DNA of 64,000 nt from positions 186,001 to 250,000 of the forward strand of contig CAVOJD010000008.1 of the NCBI GenBank assembly GCA_963696075.1, in the 5' to 3' direction. Numbering within the stretch: position 1 is the stretch's first letter; the number at the start of each line of letters is the position of its first letter. This DNA is from CAJQQK01 sp963696075. Lineage in GTDB: Bacteria; Pseudomonadota; Alphaproteobacteria; Rhizobiales; Hyphomicrobiaceae. Below are positions 48,338 to 58,147 of the stretch, in pieces. Position numbers and translations under genes: made by a program. Below the pieces are notes generated by a model. The model made no database searches, was not told the DNA's origin, and saw nothing but the letters and a program-made list of their open reading frames with translations.

Positions 48338-49948
48338 CTATTCCATGTAGACGGGCGAGAGGCTCTGGAACCAGTTCCGTGCCGGCACGAAGCCTTTGAC
48401 CTTCGGGCTCATCGCGCGCGGCGCAACGTCATGAACAACCCACAGGAACAGCGCCTCGTCCACTTCCTTGGTGTGCACCTTGGCCAGAATCTCATCGCGT
48501 TTGGCAGGATCGAACGTGAGCTGGCTTTCCTTCAGGAGCTTGTCCATCTCCGGATCGGAGTAGTAGCCGAAGTTCACGCCGTTGGGCGCGGAGAGATCAC
48601 TACGCAGGAAGCGGGTAAACGTGCTGTAGGGATCCTGCGTCGTGTACGACACGTTGACACCATGCGAACCGGCGGCCTGCGGAGATTTCGCACCCGCCCG
48701 CCAGATGTCGAGCAACGCCTGCCATTCGACCACGTTAAACTCGACGTCGATGCCGATCTCTTTCAGGTTTTGCTGGATGTACTCATTCATCTGCAGCGGC
48801 AGCATCTGGCCAGAGCCCGACGCCGAGATCGACATCTTGACCTTGACCGGCTTGTCCGGACCAAAGCCTGCTTCCGCCATCAACTTCTTGGCAGCTTCCA
48901 CGTCACGCTTGATCTCGAATGTCGGCGAGCCATACCAGGCCGAACCCTTGACCACATGCCCGGTCGCAGGGACACCGTAACCGCCGAGCAGCTGCACGAT
49001 GCCGTCCCGGTCAACCGCAAGGTTGGCGGCCTTCCTGACCCGTTCATCGTTCCACGGCGAGCCTTCGACGCGCGAGAAATGCCACGGCCAAACGTGCGGA
49101 TAGACGTTCGAGACGATCGTCATGCCCTGCGACTTGATCCGCGGGATCGCGTCAGGCGCCGGCGCTTCGATCCAGTCAACCTGGCCGGAAAGCAGAGCAG
49201 CCGTCCGCGCGCTCGGGTCCGGCAACGGCATCAGGATCACCTTGTCGAGCTTCGGCACACGCGCCTTATCCCAGTGTTCCTTGAACGGCACCAGCTCTGC
49301 CCGCTCACGCGCCGTGATTTTCTCGAGCTTGAACGGCCCCGTGCCGGATGGTTCCTGGCTGAACTTGTTCCAGTCTTTGGTCTTTTCCCATTGCGCCGGC
49401 GAAGCCATCAGGAAGTAGCAAATTTGGAACGGGAAGAAGCTATCAGGCTCCTTGGTCGTGAACTCGACCGTGTACTTGTCGATCTTCTTGACAAACTCGT
49501 AGCCCGGCATCCGGAAGTTGACGAGTGAAGCCTGCCGCGCGCTGTACTGCGGCGACTTTTCATCGAACAGCTTCGCGAAATTGAACAGCACCGCGTCGGC
49601 ATCAAATTCAGAACCGTCGTGAAACTTGACGCCCTGACGCAACTTGAACGTCCACTTGCGCTTGTCGTCTTCATTGACCGACCAGCTTTCAGCAAGGCCC
49701 GGAACCAGATTGGACGGCTTATCCTTCGATGACAGGTCCCAGTTCAGCAAACCGTCATAAAGCTGAAGCCCGACAAAGCGGAAACCTTCGAAGCCGTTGT
49801 CCGGCTGGCCCCATGTCAGCGGGATATCGTTGGCGGTCATGCCGATGCGCAGTGTGCCTTGGGCAACGGCGGCGGGCGAATTGGTTGCCGCCAGCGCCAG
49901 ACTGAGCGCAGCGGCGCCAAGAGCGCGACGTAAACTTCCTCGTTTCAT
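48338..49948 (-). CDS. Peptide/nickel-type ABC transporter substrate-binding protein
   Basis: A 536-residue extracytoplasmic solute receptor of family 5 (SBP_bac_5). The N-terminus has a twin basic start and a hydrophobic core (ALGAAALSLALAATNSPAAVAQ) with cleavage after AVA, so it is exported. The mature protein begins GTLRIGMTANDIPL and contains PGLAESW, FKLRQGVKFHDGSEFDADAVLFNF and RVRKAANLAVDRDGIV, all typical of DppA/OppA-like receptors. The start at 49948 is chosen because it creates the signal peptide and has GAGAGG upstream. This class binds dipeptides, oligopeptides, opines or glutathione; the neighbouring amidohydrolases suggest an amide or peptide-like substrate. Confidence 0.92.
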   Translation of the reverse strand: MKRGSLRRALGAAALSLALAATNSPAAVAQGTLRIGMTANDIPLTWGQPDNGFEGFRFVGLQLYDGLLNWDLSSKDKPSNLVPGLAESWSVNEDDKRKWTFKLRQGVKFHDGSEFDADAVLFNFAKLFDEKSPQYSARQASLVNFRMPGYEFVKKIDKYTVEFTTKEPDSFFPFQICYFLMASPAQWEKTKDWNKFSQEPSGTGPFKLEKITARERAELVPFKEHWDKARVPKLDKVILMPLPDPSARTAALLSGQVDWIEAPAPDAIPRIKSQGMTIVSNVYPHVWPWHFSRVEGSPWNDERVRKAANLAVDRDGIVQLLGGYGVPATGHVVKGSAWYGSPTFEIKRDVEAAKKLMAEAGFGPDKPVKVKMSISASGSGQMLPLQMNEYIQQNLKEIGIDVEFNVVEWQALLDIWRAGAKSPQAAGSHGVNVSYTTQDPYSTFTRFLRSDLSAPNGVNFGYYSDPEMDKLLKESQLTFDPAKRDEILAKVHTKEVDEALFLWVVHDVAPRAMSPKVKGFVPARNWFQSLSPVYME

Positions 49949-50293
49949 AGAACGGAGACCTCTCTTGCAGTTGAACGCGATGCATTTCGGTAAGCAGTCG
50001 TTAACCAGCGCAAGGGCCATGCCAGAAAATAAAAATTATATATATCAATGCACTACGAGGATATTCAGAGTATCTGATGAAGAACTGTGCAAGCTAATTG
50101 TGCAGCGCAGCACACTGATTGATTAGACTTTGATCATGCATCGGCCGACCGCGAGGCGTAAGACTATTAAGCTGGCGTCGGCGCGCTGCCGAGCTTCGTT
50201 TCGGCCGTCCACCGCCATGACGCCACACCCAGACAGCACGCGCACCAGTCCAGACAAAACGCACCGGCGCGAAGCAACGGAGTTCCATCACCC
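49949..50293. promoter_or_regulatory. Divergent control region of the importer operon and the M20 hydrolase gene
   Basis: 345 bases without a gene. A strongly AT-rich tract (50020-50045, TATATATA-like) and imperfect palindromes around 50060-50115 lie between the two divergent genes. Both promoters should be here. No regulator gene is adjacent and no operator can be assigned with confidence. Confidence 0.5.
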
Positions 50294-51562
50294 ATGATCA
50301 CGATCAACGCCGAGCGTCTGCTGGCTGACCTCTACGACCTGCGCAAGATCGGGGCGTTCAAGACCGGCGTTCACCGTCCGACCCTGTCGGAAGACGACAT
50401 GATCTCGCGGCGCTGGCTTTGCGACAAACTCGAAGCCTTCGGTCACGCAGCCGAGATCGACGGCATTGCCAACGTGATCGGCCGCGCTCCAGGCAGCGGC
50501 CCCATCGTGCTCGCGGGCTCCCACATCGAAAGCCAGAACGAATCCGGCTGGCTCGATGGTGCGCTCGGCGTGATCTATGCGCTCGAAGCCGCCCGCGCCG
50601 TCCACGAATCCGGCGCCTTTCCGAACCAGGGCGTCGACGTCGTTGCCTTCTCGGATGAAGAGGGCCACTTCGGAAACTTCTTCGGCAGTTATTCCTTCCT
50701 CGGCGAACTCAGCGACGAGACGATCGACAACGCCAGCGACCGCACTCGCGGCACGCCGCTTCGAGAAGCACTCGCCGCCGCCGGCCTCGCCGGCCGCCCC
50801 CGCACTCTGATAGAAAAATCGCGCTACTGCGGCTTCCTCGAAGCCCACATCGAACAAGGCGACTGGCTGGAAGCCAACGACCTGACGATCGGCATCGTCA
50901 CCAGCATCGTCGCGATCTGGCAGTATCGCATCGTCTTTGACGGCACCCAGAACCACGCCGGCACCACCCGCATGGCGATCCGCCGCGACGCCGGCGTTGC
51001 ACTGACGGAGCTATGTCACCGCATCAAGGAAACCTTCCCCGATGTTGCCGACGAGCGCAGCGTCTGGACGACCGGACGCATCACCCTCGAGCCCGGCGCC
51101 CCGAGCATCATTCCGGGCCACGCCGAAATGCTGTTCCAGTTCCGTGACGCCGAAGTCGAAACGCTGCAACGCATGGAAGCCCACCTCGAAAGCCTCATCA
51201 AGGAAAGCAACGCAGCCGGCCCCTGCACCGCACGCCTCGAAGTGATCAGCCGCGCGACACCGGCCAGGATGGACGCCGCTGTTCAGACAGCAATCGAGAC
51301 GGCCGCAGCAGAAATAGTGCCCGGCAAGCACACCCGCATGCCAAGTGGCGCCGGCCATGATGCCCAAAACCTCGCACGTCATATGCCGACGGGTATGCTG
51401 TTCGTCCCGAGCATCGGCGGCATCTCTCACCACTGGTCGGAAAATACGAGCGACGAAGACATCGTGGCCGGCGGCCGCGTGTTTGCAGCAGCCGCTGGCG
51501 AACTACTCAAGGCGCGCAAATCAAGGCCGCGCAAAAGCGTTGAGCGTTGCGCTCTTCGTTGA
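50294..51562 (+). CDS. M20-type Zn-dependent amidohydrolase (hydantoinase/carbamoylase family)
   Basis: A 422-residue enzyme of the N-carbamoyl-L-amino-acid hydrolase / allantoate amidohydrolase group. The metal-binding positions are visible: GSHIESQ near residue 78 (GSHxDSQ in classic members, Glu for Asp here), GWLDGALG, DEEGHFGN, HIEQGDWLE near 190 and a late GAGHDAQNLA. These enzymes use two zinc or manganese ions to cleave carbamoyl or ureido groups. It is divergent from the importer, amidase and asparaginase operon and probably processes the imported compound. The last 15 residues are basic. Confidence 0.9.
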   Translation: MITINAERLLADLYDLRKIGAFKTGVHRPTLSEDDMISRRWLCDKLEAFGHAAEIDGIANVIGRAPGSGPIVLAGSHIESQNESGWLDGALGVIYALEAARAVHESGAFPNQGVDVVAFSDEEGHFGNFFGSYSFLGELSDETIDNASDRTRGTPLREALAAAGLAGRPRTLIEKSRYCGFLEAHIEQGDWLEANDLTIGIVTSIVAIWQYRIVFDGTQNHAGTTRMAIRRDAGVALTELCHRIKETFPDVADERSVWTTGRITLEPGAPSIIPGHAEMLFQFRDAEVETLQRMEAHLESLIKESNAAGPCTARLEVISRATPARMDAAVQTAIETAAAEIVPGKHTRMPSGAGHDAQNLARHMPTGMLFVPSIGGISHHWSENTSDEDIVAGGRVFAAAAGELLKARKSRPRKSVERCALR

Positions 51563-52119
51563 GAAGATAATGGTCACCGGCGCAATCTTGCCGAGCTGGA
51601 CGCCGACAACCGCTCCCCTCGAAACAACAATCTGAGCGAAACCATTAGCTCCGCCCAGATCCAATTGTCACACGTAATTCCCAATCAGCGCCGTTGGTTT
51701 TTTTGCCCATCCCCGCCGACCGAGACGCATGGCCTTCACCTGCCGGCGCTGCCCGCCATCAGGCGCAACTTTCCAGCATTAGTCCGAGACGCCGGGCGGC
51801 GAACGTTGAGGCAATGACCGCGCACCTGCTTGAAGCCCCGCATGCAGCGAATCGAACGGTTGGCTGGTTTGGCGATCTTGATGCAACGGTGTTCTTGAGC
51901 TTGAACCCACGCTTGCAGCCAGATCGAGACCTTGCCACGCTCGCCGGAACGAACCCGGATCAACCCCAATAGTTGCACCGACACACGCAACGCGCCCCGG
52001 CAACGAGCGCCTGGTGGCCGACCCGCATACCCGGCCGGCTCGCGTTACCCGCAATTCACCATGTTGAAACGGCTCACCGCTTAGCCGCACTCAGGCCGAT
52101 CGGAGCGAAAGGCTGAGCG
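51563..52119. other. Spacer with a possible terminator and no gene
   Basis: Nothing convincing is encoded in these 557 bases. Seven T at 51698-51704 follow a weak CCAA...TTGG stem (51681-51697) and may terminate the M20 gene. A plus-strand frame at 51694-51972 has no start signal or family resemblance. The region borders heavily decayed genes and may contain older, unreadable remnants. Confidence 0.4.
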
Positions 52120-52720
52120 GTGAAAAACCATGAAACGATCATCAAGAGTTGCGCTGCGGCAAGTATCGACCGCGATGAATTATGGAGCCAACTCTTCGCC
52201 GAACTCGGCATCGTAGACCGTTGGCGAAGTCGGCGTCTACAAGGACGCGTTTGCACGCGGCTTCTGTCCGATTGCCCCACTATCCAGGCCTACTACATGA
52301 TCGACCCCTGGGAGAACCTCGACGACTGGAACAAGCCCGCGAACCGTTCGTCCGCCGAATTCGTCGACGATCTACGAAACCGCCATGGCCGCCACCGCCG
52401 ACCACGCCGCCGTCAGAAAAGTGCTGCGCGGCAAGCACCAAGGATCAGGCCAGAAACATCCCCGACGCTCCCTCGACGCCGTCTATATCGATGACGATCA
52501 CACCTTGCGTGGCATCACCATAGACCTGAAGGAAATGCACCCGAAGGTGCGCCCCGGCGGCGTCATCTGCGGTGATGATTTCTCAAGACATCTGGAGCAC
52601 GACACCGACTATGACCCGACAATGGTCTTCCCCTCGCCCTCTATTTGCCGAAGCGCACGACCTGCCGGTTGTCACCCTGCCCATTCCCAGTTCCTGATCA
52701 TAACACACCTGCTGACCAGA
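52120..52720 (+). pseudogene. SAM-dependent methyltransferase gene (Methyltransf_24 type), multiply frameshifted
   Basis: Pieces of a class I methyltransferase occur in order but in different frames: ELWSQLFAELGIVDR (from 52120), GEVGVYKDAFARGFC (about 52222-52270), CPTIQAYYMIDPWENLDDW (about 52270-52330), MAATADHAAVRKVLRG (from 52385), and DAVYIDDDHTLRGITIDL then VRPGGVICGDD (to about 52580), followed by a QFLIIT tail. GEVGVY is motif I and YIDDDH the later Asp motif. At least three indels are needed to read through. The gene is either decayed or in a poorly sequenced patch. Confidence 0.7.
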
Positions 52721-52899
52721 CTTCCGCCTCGTCGATCTTGCCGACATCAAAACGTGACGGTGCGCGAGGTCTACGTTCCCGCGTGCTCCCTCGCCGACAA
52801 GATCAAGAGCATCGTCCGCTCCCCCGTAACGGATCATCAAAAGCGCCATGCCGCGCCTTGACCTGATCACCGCTGATTCGTCGCGACGCTTCATGCTGT

Positions 52900-54063
52900 G
52901 CCGAAGTTCGTTCGCTCGCGTTCTCCAACGACGACAGCGCCATTTCGTCATGATCGGCCCCACAAGCTCGAAAACGATGGTGTGCCGATCACGTTGTCAG
53001 CAGAATATCCTTCATCTGGGGCAGGAGCCGCCGGCATTAGCGCCATCCGCAGCGCCACGCCAGCCAGCGGCACCGCGCCGCTCCCATCCAGGCGCGATGA
53101 ACACGGCTGCTGCCAGCCAGCCAACACCCGATCCAGCCACCGGCAAACCGGGCCACAACGCGCAGCGCGATATAGCCGATTCCGATCATCCCGATCAGGT
53201 CCAGGCTCGCGATTTTAAACGAGGCCCCGGCCAGCACGAAGAACAGGATCATGAACGGCCACTCGATGTTCTCGATCTCGTGAAACGCTCGCTCATGATG
53301 CGTCGCCAGATTGACGATCACCGCCCGCCACCATGCCGGCGAGCAGGAACGACACCTCCAGCCACATCGCGACCCGGTGCAAAGGACGACATGCCGAGCG
53401 CCTCGGCCTGTATCGGCTCCCCATCTTGAGCCGCCCCGTCAGGAACGCCGCCGGCACGCCGATCACGCCACCAACCAGCACCGCCCCGCCAATCTCCCAA
53501 AGGGTGACACCGAAAATCGCGAAATCGCCGTCCCCGGCAATGGCCTTGGCAACGGCAAGGCACATGCTGAAGGCGATCAACCCCCACGCATCGTCGATCG
53601 CCACGATGCCCAGCAGTGTCCGCGTAAATGGCCCCTCCGCCCGCTCCTGACGCACGACATCCTGTGTCGCGGCCGGATCGGTCGCCGTCGCAATCCCGGC
53701 AAGCAGCAACGCCAGGATCACGGACGTCCCGATCAGCATCAGCCCCACGCCGACAACCAGGACGGTTATAACCACAACGCTCAGCGAGATCAGCGCAATC
53801 GCCCTGCCATTCTCCCTGAGCGCCCCGATCGACAGCTTCCCCCCAAGCAGGAACGCCACCATCGTGAGCGCCACCGTCGACAGGAACCCGAACCATTCCT
53901 GGAACGCGAGGGGCAGCAAATCGAAACCCGATTGCCCTGCAGCGAAGCCGAACAGGATCAACAACGTCACGCGTGGAAGCCGCGTCTTTCGCCCGATCTG
54001 ATCCGCCACCAGCCCGATCAGAAGAAGACAGCCAAGCGTAATGAAGTGGCTCGCGTGTTCCAT
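52900..54063 (-). pseudogene. Cation:proton antiporter gene, multiply frameshifted
   Basis: From ATG 54063 about 215 codons encode an intact N-terminal half of a monovalent cation:proton antiporter (CPA family): FITLGCLLLIGLVADQIG, FAAGQSGFDLLPL, IATATDPAATQDVV (the TD-P signature), and IVAIDDAWGLIAF with the essential Asp pair. After GVPAAFLTGRLK the frame changes repeatedly: GEPIQAEALGM, then AMWLEVSFLLAGMVAG, NLATHHERAFHEIENIEWPF, a further shift near 53080, and VFELVGPIMTKW near 52950. Four or more indels are required. The 3' end is approximate. Confidence 0.75.
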
Positions 54064-54103
54064 GCCCTCGCCACCCCCTGACCGGCCGCCAATTCATCCC
54101 GCC

Positions 54104-55267
54104 TTACTGATCCACCGGTGACCCATCCCTGTGGAGCCGCATGATCACCGGCTTCGACAGCGGCGGCCGCACCGCTGCCGGATCGGCGACCAGATCGATC
54201 CCGAGCCCCGCCCGGTTGGGGATCGCAACAAACCCATCGACCGCTTCCGGAGCTTCATCCACGATGTCGTGACCGAGATGCTTCGCCGTGGTCGTAAAGG
54301 TATTGGCTTCGAAGCCAGTCGAATATTCCTGAATGGCAAAGTTCGGTATCGAGGCGGCGATCTGCAGGCACGCCATCAGGCCGACCGGCGACAACGGATT
54401 GTGCGGCACCACCATCACATTGTGCGCCTCCGCCATGGCAGCCACTTTCTTCGACCCCGTGATCCCGCCGCACAAACACACATCAACACGGGCATATTCA
54501 ACCGCCTGCCGCGTCAGCAACGCCTGGAACTCATAGATAGTCGAGAACCGCTCCCCCGTCGCGATCGGCACCCGGATTCGGTCAGCGATCCGCGCCATCG
54601 CATCGGCGTCCTCGTAGCGCATCGGGTCTTCGATAAACATTGGATGATAGGGCTCGATGCCCTGCGCCAGCACGATCGCCTCCGCCGGCGTCAGCCGCCG
54701 GTGGATCTCGATGCAAAGATCCATGTCATCGCCGGCGACCTCGCGCATGCGCCGCACATTGTCGGTCGCCTTGCGGATCTTCTCGATGTGCGGCTCGAAA
54801 TAGACCGCATCCTCGCCCTCGTCGAGGAACGGATTGATGTGGCCGACGGCAGTAAACCCGCGCTCCTTCTGCCGCTTGAGCGACTCGAGCACACCCTCGA
54901 TCGTCTTCTCGTAGACGTGTCCGTAGACCCTGGCCGACGTCCGCACCGCCCCGCCCAGCAGTTCGTAGACCGGCACGCCCAGCGCCTTGCCCTTGATATC
55001 CCAGAGCGCAATGTCGATCGCCGAAATCGCGGCGTTGATCGCATGCCCCTGGAAGTAGGCGAAACGATGCATCACGTTCCAGTGGTGCTCGATCGGAAAA
55101 GGGTCCTTGCCAACGAGATACGTCGCGAACTTGTCGACCGCCACCTTCGCCGCCTCAACGTGGCCCCACACGCCCCCCTCGCCCACACCATGAATGCCGG
55201 CATCGGTGTGAATGCGCACAAACAGAAACTGCCCGGCGTGAATGGAGTCGATCTTGGTGATTTTCAT
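54104..55267 (-). CDS. Mandelate racemase/muconate lactonizing enzyme family dehydratase
   Basis: A 387-residue enolase-superfamily enzyme of the MR/acid-sugar dehydratase group. The N-terminal capping domain contains GVGEGGVWGH and DIALWDIKGKALGVPVYELLGG; the barrel has HRRLTP near residue 190, the metal ligands in FIEDP and ATGERF, and a catalytic His in VPHNPLSP near 285. The first metal-ligand position reads CIEIH, with Glu where most relatives have Asp, so metal binding is expected to be kept. Such enzymes dehydrate sugar acids (galactonate, mannonate and others). It stands alone between two minus-strand genes; the substrate is not predictable from sequence. Confidence 0.87.
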   Translation of the reverse strand: MKITKIDSIHAGQFLFVRIHTDAGIHGVGEGGVWGHVEAAKVAVDKFATYLVGKDPFPIEHHWNVMHRFAYFQGHAINAAISAIDIALWDIKGKALGVPVYELLGGAVRTSARVYGHVYEKTIEGVLESLKRQKERGFTAVGHINPFLDEGEDAVYFEPHIEKIRKATDNVRRMREVAGDDMDLCIEIHRRLTPAEAIVLAQGIEPYHPMFIEDPMRYEDADAMARIADRIRVPIATGERFSTIYEFQALLTRQAVEYARVDVCLCGGITGSKKVAAMAEAHNVMVVPHNPLSPVGLMACLQIAASIPNFAIQEYSTGFEANTFTTTAKHLGHDIVDEAPEAVDGFVAIPNRAGLGIDLVADPAAVRPPLSKPVIMRLHRDGSPVDQ

Positions 55268-55320
55268 GAGATTGCTTTGTCCATTAGGGGTCCACTAGGG
55301 CAGAGGCCTTTGCACGCGCC

Positions 55321-55926
55321 TCATTGCTTCCGCCCTGTCCACCGCACCACCTGCGCGAGTCCCCGATGCTTGGTGCCTTCATCGAGTTGCACAAACCCTT
55401 CTAGGCGCTCAACCAGCGAGAAGTCGGGCAGCCACTGATCAAATTCGTCCGCATCATAAAGCAACGCCGGATCAGACGGCCCCATTCGGGGCCCTTCCAC
55501 CGTTTTCGCCGCGAAGCCTTCCGCAATGAACCAGCCGCCGGGCAGCAGATGCCGCCCCGCAAGCTCCACCGCGCGCTTGCGCACCGCCCGGTCGCAATGC
55601 AGGTAAATCAGAAAGACCGCTTCCCAGACCCGGCCCTCACGCGGTGACCAATCCGCCAGATCGCCCTGCACGCGTTCGACCCGAACGCCCGCACTCTGGT
55701 CCTTAGCCCGCGCAAATCCGATCGCCACCCCTGACAATTCGACCGCCGTCGCCTGGATGCCGCGCCTGGCCAGAAACCGCGCGTTGCGCCCATCCCCGTC
55801 CGCGAGGCTCAACGCCGACGTCACCTGGAAGTCAGGCCTCGCCATCGTCTGCACGACGTAGTTGTTCGGATCGTCCCCGAACAGCGGAGCGCGGGCCTCG
55901 GAATACCGTTTGTCCCAGTTCACCAT
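55321..55926 (-). CDS. Class I SAM-dependent methyltransferase
   Basis: About 201 residues from MVNWDKRYSE (ATG 55926; an ATG at 55971 is less typical). The fold resembles TehB and thiopurine methyltransferases: the N-terminal NWDKRYSEARAPLFGDDPNN, motif I region SLADGDGRNARFLA near residue 40, ATAVELSGVAIGFA, and LPGGWFIAEGF. The catalytic class is clear, but the acceptor is unknown. It follows the dehydratase gene after a 53-base gap and may be cotranscribed with it. Confidence 0.8.
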   Translation of the reverse strand: MVNWDKRYSEARAPLFGDDPNNYVVQTMARPDFQVTSALSLADGDGRNARFLARRGIQATAVELSGVAIGFARAKDQSAGVRVERVQGDLADWSPREGRVWEAVFLIYLHCDRAVRKRAVELAGRHLLPGGWFIAEGFAAKTVEGPRMGPSDPALLYDADEFDQWLPDFSLVERLEGFVQLDEGTKHRGLAQVVRWTGRKQ

Positions 55927-56133
55927 TCCACACCATACCGGCGCCATCGAAGCGATAATCGCTCCACACAAGCGCGGACTTTACATGTCTGCCGTGCGAA
56001 TTCGATAGGCCTCGAACCCTTGCCGAACCCAGCCGGTCATTCCGACATCCAGCCGGTTCGGGATCGCATCGCCCGGCGAACCGGCCGGCACACATAGCCA
56101 GCCTGGCCAACCGGCCAACACATCGAGGCATCA

Positions 56134-56514
56134 ATGTCGATCGCATCGTCAGCCAACGCCAGCCCCCCGGCACGTCAAACCCTATGGCACATTATCACTG
56201 CCATATCCGTCACAGTGCTTGTTGCCGGCGAACTCCAAGTCGTTCTTACCCTCGGCGAATGGGCCATCGCACGCTTCCTGGGTTTGCCCGATATCGTCAC
56301 CATCGCCTTGTACGCGATCAGCGCCCTTGGCAGCTTTGCCATTGCCATCGTTTTGTTTGTTCGCGTCATGCGTACCCAAGCAAGACACGCGGCCAACCAA
56401 CCAATCGATGACATAGGCTGGCATCCCTTTGCCCCCAACGGACACCGGCCGGTCAGCCAGCCCGCCGAAATCAGGCATCCATTGCCGCTAACAACCCCAG
56501 CGGCGACAACTTAA
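56134..56514 (+). CDS. Small membrane protein of unknown function
   Basis: 126 residues with two hydrophobic helices (about 20-45 and 55-78), separated by a short loop (ARFLGLPD), and a cytoplasmic basic segment RVMRTQARHAANQ followed by a Pro-rich tail. It may start at 56134 (MSIASSANASPP). No named family is recognised. It is divergent from the methyltransferase and ends near a strong hairpin. Confidence 0.55.
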   Translation: MSIASSANASPPARQTLWHIITAISVTVLVAGELQVVLTLGEWAIARFLGLPDIVTIALYAISALGSFAIAIVLFVRVMRTQARHAANQPIDDIGWHPFAPNGHRPVSQPAEIRHPLPLTTPAATT

Positions 56515-56521
56515 GGCGATG

Positions 56522-56555
56522 AAGCCGCCGGGAAGCGTATGCGACCCGGCGGCTT
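56522..56555. terminator. Bidirectional 11-bp hairpin between convergent genes
   Basis: AAGCCGCCGGG (56522-56532) pairs perfectly with CCCGGCGGCTT (56545-56555), leaving a 12-base loop. It sits just after the membrane-protein stop (56514) and before the 3' end of the TcuA-like gene (56609). Only short T runs flank it, so it may work bidirectionally or with Rho. Confidence 0.55.
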
Positions 56556-56608
56556 GCGCCGCCGCCGCGGAGACCCGGCCCGCAGGGCCGGAACTGCCGT
56601 GAGCGAAA

Positions 56609-58105
56609 TCAACTGTTCCCGATCGCATGCTCGGCAGCCGCAATGCCCGCGCGCCGGCCAAACACCGCGCCGTTCATCAGCCCCGTCCCACCCGGATAGT
56701 TGTGGTAGAACAGCCCGCCAACCATCTCGCCGGCCGCCGTCAGCCCAGGGATCGGCTGATAATCCGTCGAGAGCACCTGCGCGTCCGTGTTGATGCGAAC
56801 ACCGCCGAACGTGAAGGTCACGCCGCACGTCACGGCATAAGCCTCGAACGGACCTTCTTCGATCGTATTGGCCCAGTTGGTCTTATCGAATTTGAGCCCT
56901 TCCGTGCGCCGGCCATCCTTCACCGTCGGGCCGAACGCGATGTCGGTCCGCACCGCCGCGTTGTATTCCTTCATCTCCTTCAGGAACGCTTCCTTGTTGA
57001 CCCCATCCATCCGCTCGGCGAGTTCCTCGAGCGTATTGCCGGTCACCTTGGTCATCTGCTTGATGCGATATTCATCGCGCAGCAGATGCAGCACTTTCTG
57101 GTCAAATACCTGCCAGGCGAAGCTACCCGGCTGGTTCAGGATGACGGCGCCGTATTTGGCATACGTGTAGTTCCGGAAGTCCGCGCCCTCATCGACGAAC
57201 CGCTCGCCGTTAGCGTTGACCATGATGCCGAACGGATAGGAGTGCTTCTGGAAGTTGTCGCCAACCGCGAGGTCACCGAACTCCGGCGCATTCATGTCCC
57301 AGCCGACCGCATGGCAACCCGACCAGTTACCCGCCGTGGAAGCGCCCACGGCCAGCGCCATCTCGATCCCGCCGCCAGTGTTGAAGCGCGTGCCGCGCAC
57401 CTTCGCGATGTCCCAGCCTGGACCAAGATAGCGCGTCCGCATCTCCGGGCTCGACTGGAACCCACCCGCTGCCAGCACGACCGCGCGTGAGGGCACATCG
57501 ATGATTTCATTCGGCCGCCGGACCTTGACGCCCTTGACCTCGAACCCGTCGAACAGCAGCTCCAGACCGCGCGCCTGATACCAGACATCAATGCCGAGCT
57601 TCTCGGCGAGCTTGAACCACGTATCAACGAGGCCCGGACCACCACCCCAGGCTTCCAGCGATAAACCGCCCCAGAACTGAAAGCGGCCATCGGGCAACTT
57701 GAACGCCTGCCGCCCATAGCTCGGCTGGAACCTGATGCCGGTCTCACTCAACCACTTCATCGTATCAAAGCTGTTGCGCACCAGAACCTCGACCAGATCC
57801 GGATCGGCGCGGTACTGCGTCACCCGGAACATGTCGTCGAAATACTGGTCTTCCGTATAGCTGCCAAAGTCCGTGTTCTTGGCTTCTTCGTCCGAGATGT
57901 CGGGACACACCGCCCGAACATCATCGACGCCCTCGAACGCGAACCGGATCGCCCCCGCCGTATACCGCGAGTTACCCCCCGCCTCATCCTCCGGCGCAGC
58001 CTCCAGCACCAGCACGCTTGCGCCCTTCTGGCGTGCGGCAACAGCCGCCGAGAACGCAGCATTCCCGGCACCGACCACAATCACGTCATAAGCCTTTTGA
58101 GCCAC
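56609..58105 (-). CDS. FAD-dependent dehydrogenase, TcuA (tricarballylate dehydrogenase)-like
   Basis: A 498-residue flavoprotein of the fumarate reductase/succinate dehydrogenase superfamily. It has an N-terminal dinucleotide site VVGAGNAAFSAAVAA, GGNSRYTAGAIRF, RAVVLAAGGFQS, and a C-terminal VTFTFGGVRINTDAQVL with GLTAAGEMVGGLFYHNYPGGTGL, the FAD-binding end. Overall length and the GGNSRYTAG motif match TcuA. The GTG at 58105 is chosen because AAGGGAAG lies just upstream and residues before it lack family character. The usual partner TcuB and transporter TcuC are absent. It is divergent from a GntR regulator, whose operator lies between them. Confidence 0.85.
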   Translation of the reverse strand: MAQKAYDVIVVGAGNAAFSAAVAARQKGASVLVLEAAPEDEAGGNSRYTAGAIRFAFEGVDDVRAVCPDISDEEAKNTDFGSYTEDQYFDDMFRVTQYRADPDLVEVLVRNSFDTMKWLSETGIRFQPSYGRQAFKLPDGRFQFWGGLSLEAWGGGPGLVDTWFKLAEKLGIDVWYQARGLELLFDGFEVKGVKVRRPNEIIDVPSRAVVLAAGGFQSSPEMRTRYLGPGWDIAKVRGTRFNTGGGIEMALAVGASTAGNWSGCHAVGWDMNAPEFGDLAVGDNFQKHSYPFGIMVNANGERFVDEGADFRNYTYAKYGAVILNQPGSFAWQVFDQKVLHLLRDEYRIKQMTKVTGNTLEELAERMDGVNKEAFLKEMKEYNAAVRTDIAFGPTVKDGRRTEGLKFDKTNWANTIEEGPFEAYAVTCGVTFTFGGVRINTDAQVLSTDYQPIPGLTAAGEMVGGLFYHNYPGGTGLMNGAVFGRRAGIAAAEHAIGNS

Positions 58106-58147
58106 GGCACTTCCCTTTATTTGGCATCGAAGAAAAATCAATTCGTT

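Noticed and set aside
51694..51972. 92-residue plus-strand ORF after the M20 gene
   Set aside because: No ribosome site, no conserved motif and a composition unlike neighbouring genes.
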